NCBI RefSeq assembly: GCF_003932855.1
Contig: NZ_RQYZ01000022.1
Span: forward strand, 1-38,310
Direction of reading: 5' to 3'
DNA length: 38,310 nucleotides
From: Tessaracoccus sp. OH4464_COT-324
GTDB taxonomy: Bacteria > Actinomycetota > Actinomycetes > Propionibacteriales > Propionibacteriaceae
Positions 24,746-32,673 of this stretch are shown piece after piece; the first letter of the stretch is position 1; each line of letters begins with the position of its first letter. The position numbers and the translations under genes are program-made. Under the pieces are notes generated by a model. The model saw nothing but the letters and a program-made list of their open reading frames with translations. It did not search any database and was not told the DNA's origin.

Positions 24746-26815
24746 TCAGCAGCCGGTCTTCGGCAACCGCGGCTTGCCGGGCTTGGCCGGCTTGTCCGGC
24801 TTGCCGGGCTTGGTCGGCTTGTCCGGCTTGTCCTGGTTGAACCAGTCCGGTCCAGGCGAGAAGACCGGCAGGCGGATTGCCGTACCCGATTCCTTCGCTA
24901 CGAACTTCAGCGTATGGTCTCCCTTAGCAAGCTTCGAGATCTGGATGACGACGGTGCCGACGCCGTCCTTGATGCTGGCCTTCGCCACGTCGTCGCCAGC
25001 CAGGGCGTCGTCAACGTAGACTTCGATCGTCTTGTTGAACAGCTGGGGCGAGACGCGCTCGCCGGAGGCGTCGAGCAGCATGTCGAGGGTCCCCTTGTAC
25101 ACGGTGCCGGGAGCACCGAGGGTGACAGTAAGCTGGGGGGCCAACTCCGTGGGGTCGAGGGTCATTGACACGCCGCGCTTGGAGTAGTCCGGAGCGATCG
25201 TCTTCTTGGCCTTCAGCCAGCTGACCCACGCGTGCAGGTCAACCTGGCCGCTGTCCTTGCGGTTCACGCCCTTGGCGAGTTCGTGGAAGTTGTCGCCACC
25301 TTCGATCAGGAACGAGCCGGAGCCAACGGTGTAGAGCTTCTTGTCGTCAATGGGCTTGCCGTTGATCCAGATGTACCCGATGCGGCTCCCCTCGGGATTG
25401 GCCTCGTTGTAGTCGTAGGACACGTTCTTGGACAGGCCCAGCGCCAGGTAGGGGCGCGACGGCACGTTGCCCTTGGTGTCCCGCTGCCACTGCTGTTCCA
25501 GCACCTTGCGGAACTGGGCACCAGTGATCTGGGTGGTGAACAGCGAGTTGGCGAAGGGGAGGATGTTGGCGGCCTCCTCGTAGGTCACGTCGCCCTTGTC
25601 GAAGGAGGCGCGGGTGCCGCCGGGGTTCTGGATGCCGATGAACTCCGGGTTGCCGTCGCTCAGCGTGTCGTAGAACATCTCCGCGACCATGTTGCTGAGC
25701 GGCGACTCCTGGTCGCGCACCCCGTTGCCGCCGTTTCCTGCGGTGGAGACGGCCACGCTGGCGTCGGCGATCACCTCGGAGCCGATCTTCTTGGCCTTGG
25801 CCTTGGCGTCGGCCACGATCTTGTCGACCGCAGCGATGCGCGGCAGGCTCAGGTCCACCTCATCCTTCTTCGCTGGGCGCATGAGGGAGCTGGTCATCTT
25901 GCAGACGTCGAACGTGTCGCTGACCTCGACGTCGACGCGAGCCAGGCCGGAAGCCTTCGCCCGGGTTTGCACGATCGGCTGACCCTTCGGCGTGACGTAG
26001 GTGTAGTCCTGGTGGGTGTGCCCGTTGAAGATGACGTCCACGTCCTTGGACATGTTGTTGAACATGTTGGCGAACTTCGGGTTCGCGGCCGCGGCCGCTG
26101 CGCCGTCGGCCATCCCGCCGGGGCCACCCTCGTGGATACTCGCCACGACGAGGTGGGCCTCGCCATTCGAGGCATCGCCATCCTTCAGCTTGGCGGCCAC
26201 GCGGTTGACGGCCTCCACCGGGTCGGTGACGACGATGTCTTTGATGCCGCCGGGGGAGACGAGCGACGGGAGGTCGTCGGTGACCGCGCCGACGACGGCC
26301 ACCCGGACCCCGCCGAGGTCGAAGAGCTTGTACTCCTTCAGCGGCTTCGCCACCTCGGTGCCGCCCTTGACGAAGACGTTCGCGCCCAGCATGTCGTACG
26401 CGTTGGGCATGGCGCTGATGTGGGGGATCACGCGATCCTTGAGGTCGTTCCAGCCGCGGTCGAACTCGTGGTTGCCGGCCGAGGCCACGTCCAGCTCCAT
26501 GGCTTTCAGCACGTCGAGGGTGGGGATGTCCTCGCTGGCGGCAGAGACGAACGACGAGCCGCCGATGTCGTCGCCGGCGGACAGGAACAGCACCCGGTGC
26601 TCGTTGCCCTGGCGCAGCTTCTCCAACGGGGTGAAGAGCGCGGTGGCCTTCTCGATCTCGCCATGGAGGTCGTTGATGCCGACGAGGTGCAGGGTTTGGT
26701 CGGTGACGCAGTCGTCGGCGCGCGCGGATGCGGGGGCGTAGGCTGCGAGGGACCCGGACAGCGTTAACGCTGCCGTGATCAGGCCGGCGGTGGGCCTGCG
26801 GAAAAAGTTGGACAT
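24746..26815 (-). CDS. Secreted 5'-nucleotidase / cyclic phosphodiesterase ending in LPKTGC
   Basis: A 689-residue UshA-family enzyme. Residues 1-33 are a signal peptide. The metallophosphatase domain has INDLHG (Asp49, His51), AGDD (80-83), GNHEFD (114-119) and NGHTH. The 5'-nucleotidase C-terminal domain has QNPGGTRASF, TYEEAANILPFANSLFT and GSGSFLIEGGD. An Ig-like domain follows, then a Lys/Pro/Asp/Gly linker (repeats of KPDKPTKPG type). It would dephosphorylate extracellular nucleotides to scavenge nucleosides and phosphate. As in the protein at 8141-9211, the chain stops at LPKTGC with no membrane segment after it. RBS AAGGAG precedes ATG 26815. Confidence 0.92.
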   Translation of the reverse strand: MSNFFRRPTAGLITAALTLSGSLAAYAPASARADDCVTDQTLHLVGINDLHGEIEKATALFTPLEKLRQGNEHRVLFLSAGDDIGGSSFVSAASEDIPTLDVLKAMELDVASAGNHEFDRGWNDLKDRVIPHISAMPNAYDMLGANVFVKGGTEVAKPLKEYKLFDLGGVRVAVVGAVTDDLPSLVSPGGIKDIVVTDPVEAVNRVAAKLKDGDASNGEAHLVVASIHEGGPGGMADGAAAAAANPKFANMFNNMSKDVDVIFNGHTHQDYTYVTPKGQPIVQTRAKASGLARVDVEVSDTFDVCKMTSSLMRPAKKDEVDLSLPRIAAVDKIVADAKAKAKKIGSEVIADASVAVSTAGNGGNGVRDQESPLSNMVAEMFYDTLSDGNPEFIGIQNPGGTRASFDKGDVTYEEAANILPFANSLFTTQITGAQFRKVLEQQWQRDTKGNVPSRPYLALGLSKNVSYDYNEANPEGSRIGYIWINGKPIDDKKLYTVGSGSFLIEGGDNFHELAKGVNRKDSGQVDLHAWVSWLKAKKTIAPDYSKRGVSMTLDPTELAPQLTVTLGAPGTVYKGTLDMLLDASGERVSPQLFNKTIEVYVDDALAGDDVAKASIKDGVGTVVIQISKLAKGDHTLKFVAKESGTAIRLPVFSPGPDWFNQDKPDKPTKPGKPDKPAKPGKPRLPKTGC

Positions 26816-26856
26816 CTTGCCTGGCTCCTTGTGGGATGGCTCACGGGGGTTGGGAC

Positions 26857-26874
26857 AGTAGCTAGCAAACTACT
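26857..26874. promoter_or_regulatory. Inverted repeat in divergent promoter region
   Basis: AGTAG-CTAGCAAA-CTACT, arms of 5 bp, lies 42 bp upstream of the 5'-nucleotidase start in a locally AT-richer stretch. Possible operator or promoter element; weak. Confidence 0.3.
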
Positions 26875-27002
26875 TATCCAGGTTGCGGTCAAGCGGTTTT
26901 CGTAAAATGGTGCGGTCGAGGTGGAAGTGGCTCCGGGCGGTCTTCCAACGAGTGGGCGAAGGCTTTGTAGCTTTCGACACTGCGGGGATCCCGTCTCGCT
27001 TC

Positions 27003-27031
27003 TTACGCTCTAGTAAGTTACTGTTGCGTAA
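27003..27031. promoter_or_regulatory. Two tandem TTAC-N6-GTAA palindromes
   Basis: TTAC-N6-GTAA occurs at 27003-27016 and again at 27018-27031, a 15-bp period, in the leader just before the ribosome site (GAGGGAG) of the dehydrogenase operon. The conserved half-sites with unrelated centres look like a dimer-binding operator bound twice. Regulator unknown. Confidence 0.6.
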
Positions 27032-27049
27032 CCTTGAGGGAGGGCTCAG

Positions 27050-28132
27050 ATGCGAGACGCCATGGTGCAACTGCTTACCCCGGAAGGCACCCGGGTGGAA
27101 CACCCGGACTACGCCTACCAGGGCGGCTTCGACGACCTCAGGAGGTCACTCAAACAGATGTGGCTCGGCAGACGCTTCGACGCGGAGGCGACGGCGCTGC
27201 AACGCCACGGGGAACTCGGACTCTGGCCGCCGCAACTCGGCCAGGAGGCAGCGCAGGTTGGTGTCGCCCACGCCATCGGCCCCGCAGACCACGTCTTTCC
27301 CACCTACCGTGAGCACACCGTCGCGCTGACCCTGGGCCTGCCCATGGAGCCCGCGCTCGCTCTCTTCCGCGGCTCCAACCCCGGACACTTCTCCGAGCCC
27401 AAACGCTTCATGCCCTACTCCATCGTGATCGGCGCCCACACCCTGCACGCCGTCGGCTACGCCATGGGCATCCAACTCGACGGGCTCGTCGGCAACGGCG
27501 ACGGCACGGACGAGGCCGTCGTCGCCTTCCACGGCGACGGCGCCTCCGCCCAAGGCGACGTGAACGAAGCCTACGTCTTCGCCGCCAGCTACAACGCGCC
27601 CGTCGTCTTCTTCTGCCAGAACAACCAGTGGGCCATCTCGGAACCCGCGACCGTGCAGTCGCGCATCCCGCTCTACCAGCGGGCCCGCGGCTTCGGCTTC
27701 CCGGGGGTGCAGGTCGACGGCAACGACGTCCTCGCCGTCGAGGCCGTGAGCAGGTGGGCCCTGGAACGCGCCCGAGCGGGCGAGGGTCCCACCTTCATCG
27801 AGGCCTACACCTACCGCATGGGAGCGCACACCACCGCCGACGACCCCACCAAGTACCGGCACCGCGACGAGGAGGAGAGATGGCGCGGCCGCGACCCGAT
27901 CAACCGGCTGATGACGTACCTGCGCGCCGAGGACCAGCTCGACGACTCCTTCCTCGCCGAGCTTGAGGCGGAAGCCGACGAGTTGGGGGAGCTCACCCGC
28001 GCCAGCATCCGCCGGATCACCGACGTGACCCTAGCCGAACTGTTCGCCACCACCTACGCCGAACCCACCGTCGCGCTCAGCGCGCAAGCGCAGCAGCAGG
28101 CGGAATACGCGGCCAGCTTCGAGGAGGCCTGA
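27050..28132 (+). CDS. 2-Oxoacid dehydrogenase E1 alpha subunit
   Basis: A 360-residue E1alpha. The thiamine diphosphate motif is GDGASAQGDVNEAYVFAASYNAPVVFFCQNN spread over about 164-194 (GDG...NN). YREHTVAL and the phosphorylation-loop equivalent YRMGAHTTADDPTKYR fit the family. With E1beta it decarboxylates a 2-oxoacid and passes the acyl group to lipoyl-E2. The protein is closer in pattern to branched-chain or actinobacterial pyruvate-type E1alpha than to the single-chain AceE. ATG 27050 has GAGGGAG. Stop and next start overlap (TGATG). Confidence 0.9.
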   Translation: MRDAMVQLLTPEGTRVEHPDYAYQGGFDDLRRSLKQMWLGRRFDAEATALQRHGELGLWPPQLGQEAAQVGVAHAIGPADHVFPTYREHTVALTLGLPMEPALALFRGSNPGHFSEPKRFMPYSIVIGAHTLHAVGYAMGIQLDGLVGNGDGTDEAVVAFHGDGASAQGDVNEAYVFAASYNAPVVFFCQNNQWAISEPATVQSRIPLYQRARGFGFPGVQVDGNDVLAVEAVSRWALERARAGEGPTFIEAYTYRMGAHTTADDPTKYRHRDEEERWRGRDPINRLMTYLRAEDQLDDSFLAELEAEADELGELTRASIRRITDVTLAELFATTYAEPTVALSAQAQQQAEYAASFEEA

Positions 28133-29103
28133 TGAAGCTCACCATGGCCAAAGCCCTGAACCGGGGGCTGCGACGCGTTCTCCAGGCCGACCCCAAGACG
28201 CTCATCGCCGGCGAGGACGTCGGCAAGCTCGGTGGGGTGTTCCGTGTAACGGAGGGGCTACAGGCCGAGTTCGGCGAGAACCGGGTCTTCGACTCCCCGC
28301 TGGCCGAATCCGGCATCGTCGGCACCGCCATCGGGCTGGCCATGCGCGGCTACCGGCCCATCGTCGAGATCCAGTTCGACGGTTTCGTCTACCCCGCGTT
28401 TTCGCAGATCGTCTCCCAGCTGTCGCGCTTCCACGTCCGAACGGGCGGGCGCGTGCCCATGCCGGTGGTGGTGCGCATCCCCTCCGGCGGCGGAATCGGC
28501 GCCGTCGAGCACCACTCGGAGTCGGTGGAGAGCTACTTCGTGCACACCCCCGGGCTGAAGGTCGTCACCCCCTCGGACCCGCACGACGCCTACTGGATGA
28601 TCCAGCAGGCCGTGCAATCCAACGACCCGGTCATCTTCCTGGAACCCAAGCGCCGCTACCAGGTGAAGGGTGAGGTGGACATGGAAAACCGGCCCACGCC
28701 CCTGCATGCCGCCGCCATCCGACGCTACGGCGCCGACGCCACGCTGATCTGCTACGGCCCGACCGTGCCCACCTGCCTGGAGACGGCGGAGATCGCCGCC
28801 GAAGAGGGCCTCAACCTCGAAGTGCTCGACCTGCGCAGCCTCAGCCCCATCGACTGGATCAGCGTGCGCAACTCCGTGTCCCGCACGAAACGCGCCGTCG
28901 TCGTGCATGAGGCACCACTCACGCTCGGGCTGGGCGCGGAACTCGCCGCCCGCCTGCACGAGGAGCTGTTCTACACGATGGAGGCTCCTGTTGCCCGGGT
29001 GGCGGGCTACGACATCGCCTACCCGTCGGCCCGCGTCGAACACGACTACCTACCCGGCGTCGACCGCATCCTCGACGCCGTCGAGCGCAGCCTCGAAAGC
29101 TAG
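28132..29103 (+). CDS. 2-Oxoacid dehydrogenase E1 beta subunit
   Basis: A 323-residue E1beta with GEDVGKLGGVFRVTEGL near 23-39, RVFDSPLAESGIVGTAIGLA, FPA-equivalent VYPAFSQI and SGGGIGAVEHHSES. These form the E1 interface and the thiamine pocket. The C-terminal transketolase-like domain has DLRSLSPIDW and VHEAPLTLGLG. The start overlaps the E1alpha stop by one base. Substrate (pyruvate or branched-chain oxoacid) is not decided by sequence alone, though GEDVG/VFRVTEGL is common in branched-chain enzymes. Confidence 0.92.
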   Translation: MKLTMAKALNRGLRRVLQADPKTLIAGEDVGKLGGVFRVTEGLQAEFGENRVFDSPLAESGIVGTAIGLAMRGYRPIVEIQFDGFVYPAFSQIVSQLSRFHVRTGGRVPMPVVVRIPSGGGIGAVEHHSESVESYFVHTPGLKVVTPSDPHDAYWMIQQAVQSNDPVIFLEPKRRYQVKGEVDMENRPTPLHAAAIRRYGADATLICYGPTVPTCLETAEIAAEEGLNLEVLDLRSLSPIDWISVRNSVSRTKRAVVVHEAPLTLGLGAELAARLHEELFYTMEAPVARVAGYDIAYPSARVEHDYLPGVDRILDAVERSLES

Positions 29104-29112
29104 GAGAACCAA

Positions 29113-30525
29113 ATGCTCAAGCAATTCCTGCTTCCCGACGTCGGTGAGGGCCTCACCGAGGCGGAGATCGTCGAGTGGCGCGTCGCCGTGGGCGACGTGG
29201 TTCGGGTCAACGATGTACTTGTCGAGATCGAGACGGCCAAGTCGTTGGTCGAGCTGCCGTCGCCGTACGCGGGCACGGTGACGAGGTTGCTCGTTAACCA
29301 GGGCGACGAGGTGGCGGTGGGCACACCCATCGTCGAGATCGACGACGGCGAGGCCGCGGAGGAAGAGCTGCCTACGCTCGTCGGCTACGGAGCCAGCGAA
29401 GGCCGAGGCCGGCGACGGCGACGCCGCAAGGACATCAAGGCCGAGCCGTCGCCCGCGATGGCCACGGCCTACGGGCAGCTGGACCACGGCCACAGCATCG
29501 AAGATGTGCACCCGGCGATGCCCGTCACCGCGCAGCCAGTCGGCGACCCGCTGCCGGACGCGGGCCAGCCGCCGACGGAGTCGACGCTGGTGCTGGTCGC
29601 CGGGGATGAACCTCGCGCCAAGCCGCCGGTGCGCAAGTACGCCCGCGACCTCGGCGTGGATCTCGCTCACGTCGTCGGCACGGGACCCGACGGCACGATC
29701 ACCCGGCGCGACGTCGAGGCGGCCCACGCGTTCCAGTCGCGGCCCAGGCAGGGGCGCGTGATGGACGAGCCGGGCCCCGAAGCCGCGCCGGGCGGATTCG
29801 ACCCCTTCGCGGGCCGAGCCACCCGTCGGGTGCCGATCAAGGGGGTGCGCAAGCTGACGGCGGAGAACATGGTCCGCTCGACGAGCACCCATGTGCACGT
29901 CACCGAGTGGGTTACGGTCGATGTGACGGCGACGATGGAGCTGGTCGAGCGGCTGAAGTCGCGCCGCGAGTTTGCGGGGCTCAGGGTGTCGCCGCTGTTG
30001 ATCTACGCCAAGGCGATCTGCCTGGCGCTCGGCCGCAACCCGGAGCTCAACTCCGCGTGGGACGAGGAGAACCAGGAGATCGTCTACTTCCGCGACGTCA
30101 ACCTGGGCATCGCGGCCGCCACCCCGCGGGGGCTGATGGTGCCCAACGTGAAGGCCGCGAACCGGCTCAACCTCGTGGAGCTGTGCGCGGCGATCACGGG
30201 CCTGGTGCAGGTGGCGAAGGAGGGCAAGCTGCAGCCCGCGGATTACGCAGGCGGCACCTTCACGATCACGAACGTGGGCGTGTTCGGGGTGGATGCGGGC
30301 ACGCCCGTCATCAACAGCGACGAGTCAGCGATCCTGTGCATGGGGGCCATTCAGCGGCGCCCGTGGGTGGTCGGCTCGGGCGCCGAGGAACGGATCGAGC
30401 CGCGTTGGGTGACCACGCTGGCGCTCAGCTTTGATCACCGCAACGTGGACGGGGAGCAGGGCTCCAAGTTCCTCGCCGACGTGGCCGCCATCCTCGCCGA
30501 CCCGACAGAGGCGCTCCTCTACTGA
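29113..30525 (+). CDS. 2-Oxoacid dehydrogenase E2 (lipoyl acyltransferase)
   Basis: A 470-residue E2 with one lipoyl domain (1-77, lipoylated Lys43 in ETAKSLVEL), a linker, an E3-binding domain (about 171-205, KYARDLGVDLAHVVGTGPDGTITRRDV), a second linker and the catalytic domain (235-470). Catalytic DHRNVDG has His442 and Asp446. The first linker has an unusual run of seven Arg/Lys after Gly99. It takes the acyl group from E1 to CoA. The start is 9 bp after E1beta with AGGAG. No E3 gene follows, so dihydrolipoamide dehydrogenase must come from elsewhere. Confidence 0.92.
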   Translation: MLKQFLLPDVGEGLTEAEIVEWRVAVGDVVRVNDVLVEIETAKSLVELPSPYAGTVTRLLVNQGDEVAVGTPIVEIDDGEAAEEELPTLVGYGASEGRGRRRRRRKDIKAEPSPAMATAYGQLDHGHSIEDVHPAMPVTAQPVGDPLPDAGQPPTESTLVLVAGDEPRAKPPVRKYARDLGVDLAHVVGTGPDGTITRRDVEAAHAFQSRPRQGRVMDEPGPEAAPGGFDPFAGRATRRVPIKGVRKLTAENMVRSTSTHVHVTEWVTVDVTATMELVERLKSRREFAGLRVSPLLIYAKAICLALGRNPELNSAWDEENQEIVYFRDVNLGIAAATPRGLMVPNVKAANRLNLVELCAAITGLVQVAKEGKLQPADYAGGTFTITNVGVFGVDAGTPVINSDESAILCMGAIQRRPWVVGSGAEERIEPRWVTTLALSFDHRNVDGEQGSKFLADVAAILADPTEALLY

Positions 30526-30760
30526 GCGTGGGTGTTGGACGGGGCGTTGCTCGCGCCACGAAGTAGGTTTCCCCAGGAGTCATTGGAATGCGTTGCCGGA
30601 TGATTCCTCGCTGCCCGTGACACTGGGGATTCCGCAAGATGTTGGGGAGCAGGCCGTCGAATGGTTATGGCGAGACATCTGCCTGGGCAGGGCCGACGTC
30701 AAACGTCTCGGGAAAACCGCGGTGGTGATGTCCGAGAAGGGGCAGCCTAGCAGCAGAAAA
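30526..30760. other. Intergenic region with possible gene remnant
   Basis: No complete gene is seen. A plus-strand frame from about 30560 to 30805 reads SHWNALPDDSSLPVTLGIP, then EQAVEWLWRDICLGRADVK; it is protein-like but lacks a good start and matches no family I know. It may be a decayed gene after the E2 gene. Confidence 0.35.
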
Positions 30761-30827
30761 GCCCGGGAGCCGGCCGCCTACGCACTAGCCTGCCGCCAGC
30801 CGTAGACCTTGCGGAAACGTCCCGGGC
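30761..30827 (-). terminator. Structured terminator of the sigma-Asp23 operon
   Basis: On the minus strand GCCCGGGA (30820-30827) pairs with TCCCGGGC (30761-30768) around about 51 bases that can form an inner CTACG/CGTAG stem, and TTTT follows directly. It lies 44 bp after the last gene of the operon. It acts as a terminator by layout, but the long branched interior is more than a plain terminator needs. Confidence 0.6.
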
Positions 30828-30871
30828 ACGATGCCCCTGCTCTCCGACGTGACCCGGACAGCTGCGGCTGC

Positions 30872-31198
30872 TCAGGCGGCCACGTGCGAGATGGTGACGA
30901 CCACCTTGGCCTCCGGCAGCCCCCGGTCCCGGCAGGCGTCGCTTAGCGCGGCGGAGAGCCGACGTGCGACGTCGCCCGCGCGGTGGCCGGCCGCCACCGC
31001 ACAGGCCACCTCGACAACGCAGGTTTCCTCCGTGACGCTGACCCGGACGTGTTCCGCGCCGGGGCCGACGCCCAGGGCCTTCGCGCCTTCTTTCAGCAGC
31101 GCGCGGAACTTGGAGCCCGCCAGATACAGCTGGCGGACCCCAGGAACGTCGCGGGCGGTCGCCTCAAGCTCGGCAACCAAGCTCGCCTGGTCCGTCAC
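30872..31198 (-). CDS. Asp23-like small protein
   Basis: A 108-residue protein with the pattern of Asp23/Gls24-type domains: ARDVPGVRQLY, a beta-strand HVRVSVTEETCVVEVACAVAAGH (about 50-72), a helix VARRLSAALSDACRDRG, and final strand AKVVVTISHV. GTG 31198 has GGAGG upstream and overlaps the preceding gene (GTGA). It is the last gene of the sigma operon. Asp23 proteins sit at the membrane and are linked to envelope stress; a specific role is not known. Confidence 0.75.
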   Translation of the reverse strand: MTDQASLVAELEATARDVPGVRQLYLAGSKFRALLKEGAKALGVGPGAEHVRVSVTEETCVVEVACAVAAGHRAGDVARRLSAALSDACRDRGLPEAKVVVTISHVAA

Positions 31199-31797
31199 CC
31201 GGCCACCTCCTCGCGTCGGTCGGTTTGGATGTCGGTAACCACAATATCCACGGCCGACACGCTCAGATCGGTGTGCTCGGCCAGGCTGGCCAGGATTTGG
31301 CCGCGCAGCTGGCTGGCCAACTCCGGGATGGGGCGTCCGAAGGGCAGGCAGGTCTCGACGACGACGGTGACCGGTGCGCCGAGGCTCTCCACGTCGCCCA
31401 TCAGCTTGCATCGGCCGATGACGACGCCGGGCAGGCGCACCTCGATCTGGCGGATCAGCCCGCGCACGGCCCCTTCGGTGATGCTGAGCTCGTGTGGTTC
31501 GGGGGTTCGGTAGGGGATGCGACGGCCCGCGCGCGCGTCGAGCGCGATGCCGCTGATGATCCAATTCACCCAGGACTCGTCGGCCTCCCCGCAAGCCTCG
31601 TCCTCCTGCACCATCTCCGTCGTCAGCCGACGGAGGCGCTCCAGTGACTCCAGGGCCAGCTGGCATGCGGGGGAGCGCTCGATGGCTTCATTGCGCGGCT
31701 GCCGTCCGGAGTCCAGGTACTGCGCCAGGTCTTCCACGGTGTGGCCGTCCAGGTCGTCGGACTCGAAAGTCTGGAGATCTTCCGGCTCCTCGATCAT
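31195..31797 (-). CDS. Asp23/Gls24-family protein with anti-sigma-like N-terminus
   Basis: A 200-residue protein. The C-terminal half (about 95-195) is Asp23-like: ITEGAVRGLIRQIEVRLPGV, then strands GAPVTVVVET and VSAVDIVVTDI. The first 75 residues (HTVEDLAQYLDSGRQP, ERSPACQLALESLERL) resemble the helical part of anti-sigma factors without a zinc-binding HxxxCxxC motif. It follows the ECF sigma gene with ATGA overlap, the usual place of an anti-sigma factor, so it may bind that sigma. No membrane segment is seen. Function inferred from context. Confidence 0.75.
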   Translation of the reverse strand: MIEEPEDLQTFESDDLDGHTVEDLAQYLDSGRQPRNEAIERSPACQLALESLERLRRLTTEMVQEDEACGEADESWVNWIISGIALDARAGRRIPYRTPEPHELSITEGAVRGLIRQIEVRLPGVVIGRCKLMGDVESLGAPVTVVVETCLPFGRPIPELASQLRGQILASLAEHTDLSVSAVDIVVTDIQTDRREEVAG

Positions 31798-32405
31798 TGC
31801 CAACCCTCCATCCGCTTCATGATGCTCCGCCGGGCGCGAGCCAACAACCCTCGAACGGTGGACTCCGGAAGCTCCAGTGTCTCGGCGATCTCCCGATAAC
31901 TCATGTGCTCGACCTCGCGCAGAACCCAGCAGCTGCGCTGCGCCTCGGGCAGTTGGGCCAGCGCGGCGCGCAGCGCGGACACCGTCGCCTTGGCCTGGGT
32001 CAGTTGGGAGGGCGAGTGGTGGTCGGCGGCGGCCACGTCAAGCTGCTCCGCGTCGTCGGTGCGCCGGTGAGCCCGGACGCGATCGATCGCCCGGTGTGTA
32101 GTGATCCGCATCAGCCAGGCTTTCACCTTGCGCGGATCCTCAAGCTGGTCCAGTTTCTGCCAGGCGGTGATGAACGCCTCCTGCACGACGTCATCCAGCT
32201 CGTCGCTGGAGCCGAGGATTCGTCGCGCGGTGGCCCGCATCATCGGCCCGTACCTGCGGACCAGAACTGCGAAAGCGGACGTGTCGCCGTCGGCCGCCCG
32301 ACCTGCGATGATCCTGTCGTCTGCTGAGTTGAGGAGGGCATCATACGGGCTGTGGCCACTCGATGCCGAGTGGCCACAGCTGGTTTCCGTGTTGGAGGGT
32401 GACAA
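31794..32405 (-). CDS. ECF-type RNA polymerase sigma factor
   Basis: A 203-residue sigma-70 family protein. Region 2 is about 48-115 (VRRYGPMMRATARRILGSSDELDDVVQEAFITAWQKL...), with the core-binding and -10 recognition parts. Region 4 (about 145-200) has LPEAQRSCWVLREVEHMSYREIAETLELPESTVRGLLARAR. No ATG fits; TTG 32405 lies one base after the GlsB stop and has AAGG eight bases upstream, so coupling is likely. A 12-bp hairpin lies inside the first 20 codons. It probably directs an envelope-stress regulon including its own operon. Confidence 0.88.
   Translation of the reverse strand: MSPSNTETSCGHSASSGHSPYDALLNSADDRIIAGRAADGDTSAFAVLVRRYGPMMRATARRILGSSDELDDVVQEAFITAWQKLDQLEDPRKVKAWLMRITTHRAIDRVRAHRRTDDAEQLDVAAADHHSPSQLTQAKATVSALRAALAQLPEAQRSCWVLREVEHMSYREIAETLELPESTVRGLLARARRSIMKRMEGWQ
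32351..32378. promoter_or_regulatory. Perfect 12-bp hairpin at the start of the sigma gene
   Basis: TGTGGCCACTCG-ATGC-CGAGTGGCCACA. On the minus strand it lies 28 bp after the GlsB stop and inside codons 10-19 of the sigma frame. It could be a terminator for the upstream gene, an attenuator of the sigma gene, or a translation-control hairpin. No T tract follows. Confidence 0.55.
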
Positions 32406-32406
32406 G

Positions 32407-32673
32407 TCACGCCTTGTTCTTGCGTCCCACGACGAAGCCGTAGATAGCGAGGACGATCAGGGAGCCGCCGATGGCGAGCAGCCAGCTCCAGATCGAGAAG
32501 AACTTGTCGATGCCCTCGCCGAAGATCCTGCTGCCGAGCCAGCCGCCCACCAGGGCGCCGACCACGCCGAGAATGAGGGTGGCGACCCAGCCGCCGCCCT
32601 GCTCACCGGGCATAATCGCCTTGGCGATAGCACCGGCGATCAATCCGAGCAGCAAGAAGCTCAAGAGTCCCAT
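32407..32673 (-). CDS. GlsB/YeaQ/YmgE family membrane protein
   Basis: An 88-residue protein with three hydrophobic segments and family hallmarks: GLIAGAIAKAIMPGEQGGGWVATLILGVVGALVGGWLG spread over about 9-46. ATG 32673 has AAAGG upstream. The family (transglycosylase-associated protein) is a small stress-linked membrane protein often found beside Asp23 genes, as here. It lies upstream of the ECF sigma gene on the same strand. Confidence 0.88.
   Translation of the reverse strand: MGLLSFLLLGLIAGAIAKAIMPGEQGGGWVATLILGVVGALVGGWLGSRIFGEGIDKFFSIWSWLLAIGGSLIVLAIYGFVVGRKNKA

Noticed and set aside
25232-26767. 511-codon plus-strand open frame
   Set aside because: It is antisense to the 5'-nucleotidase and shows low-complexity Val/Gly/His composition, an effect of codon bias.
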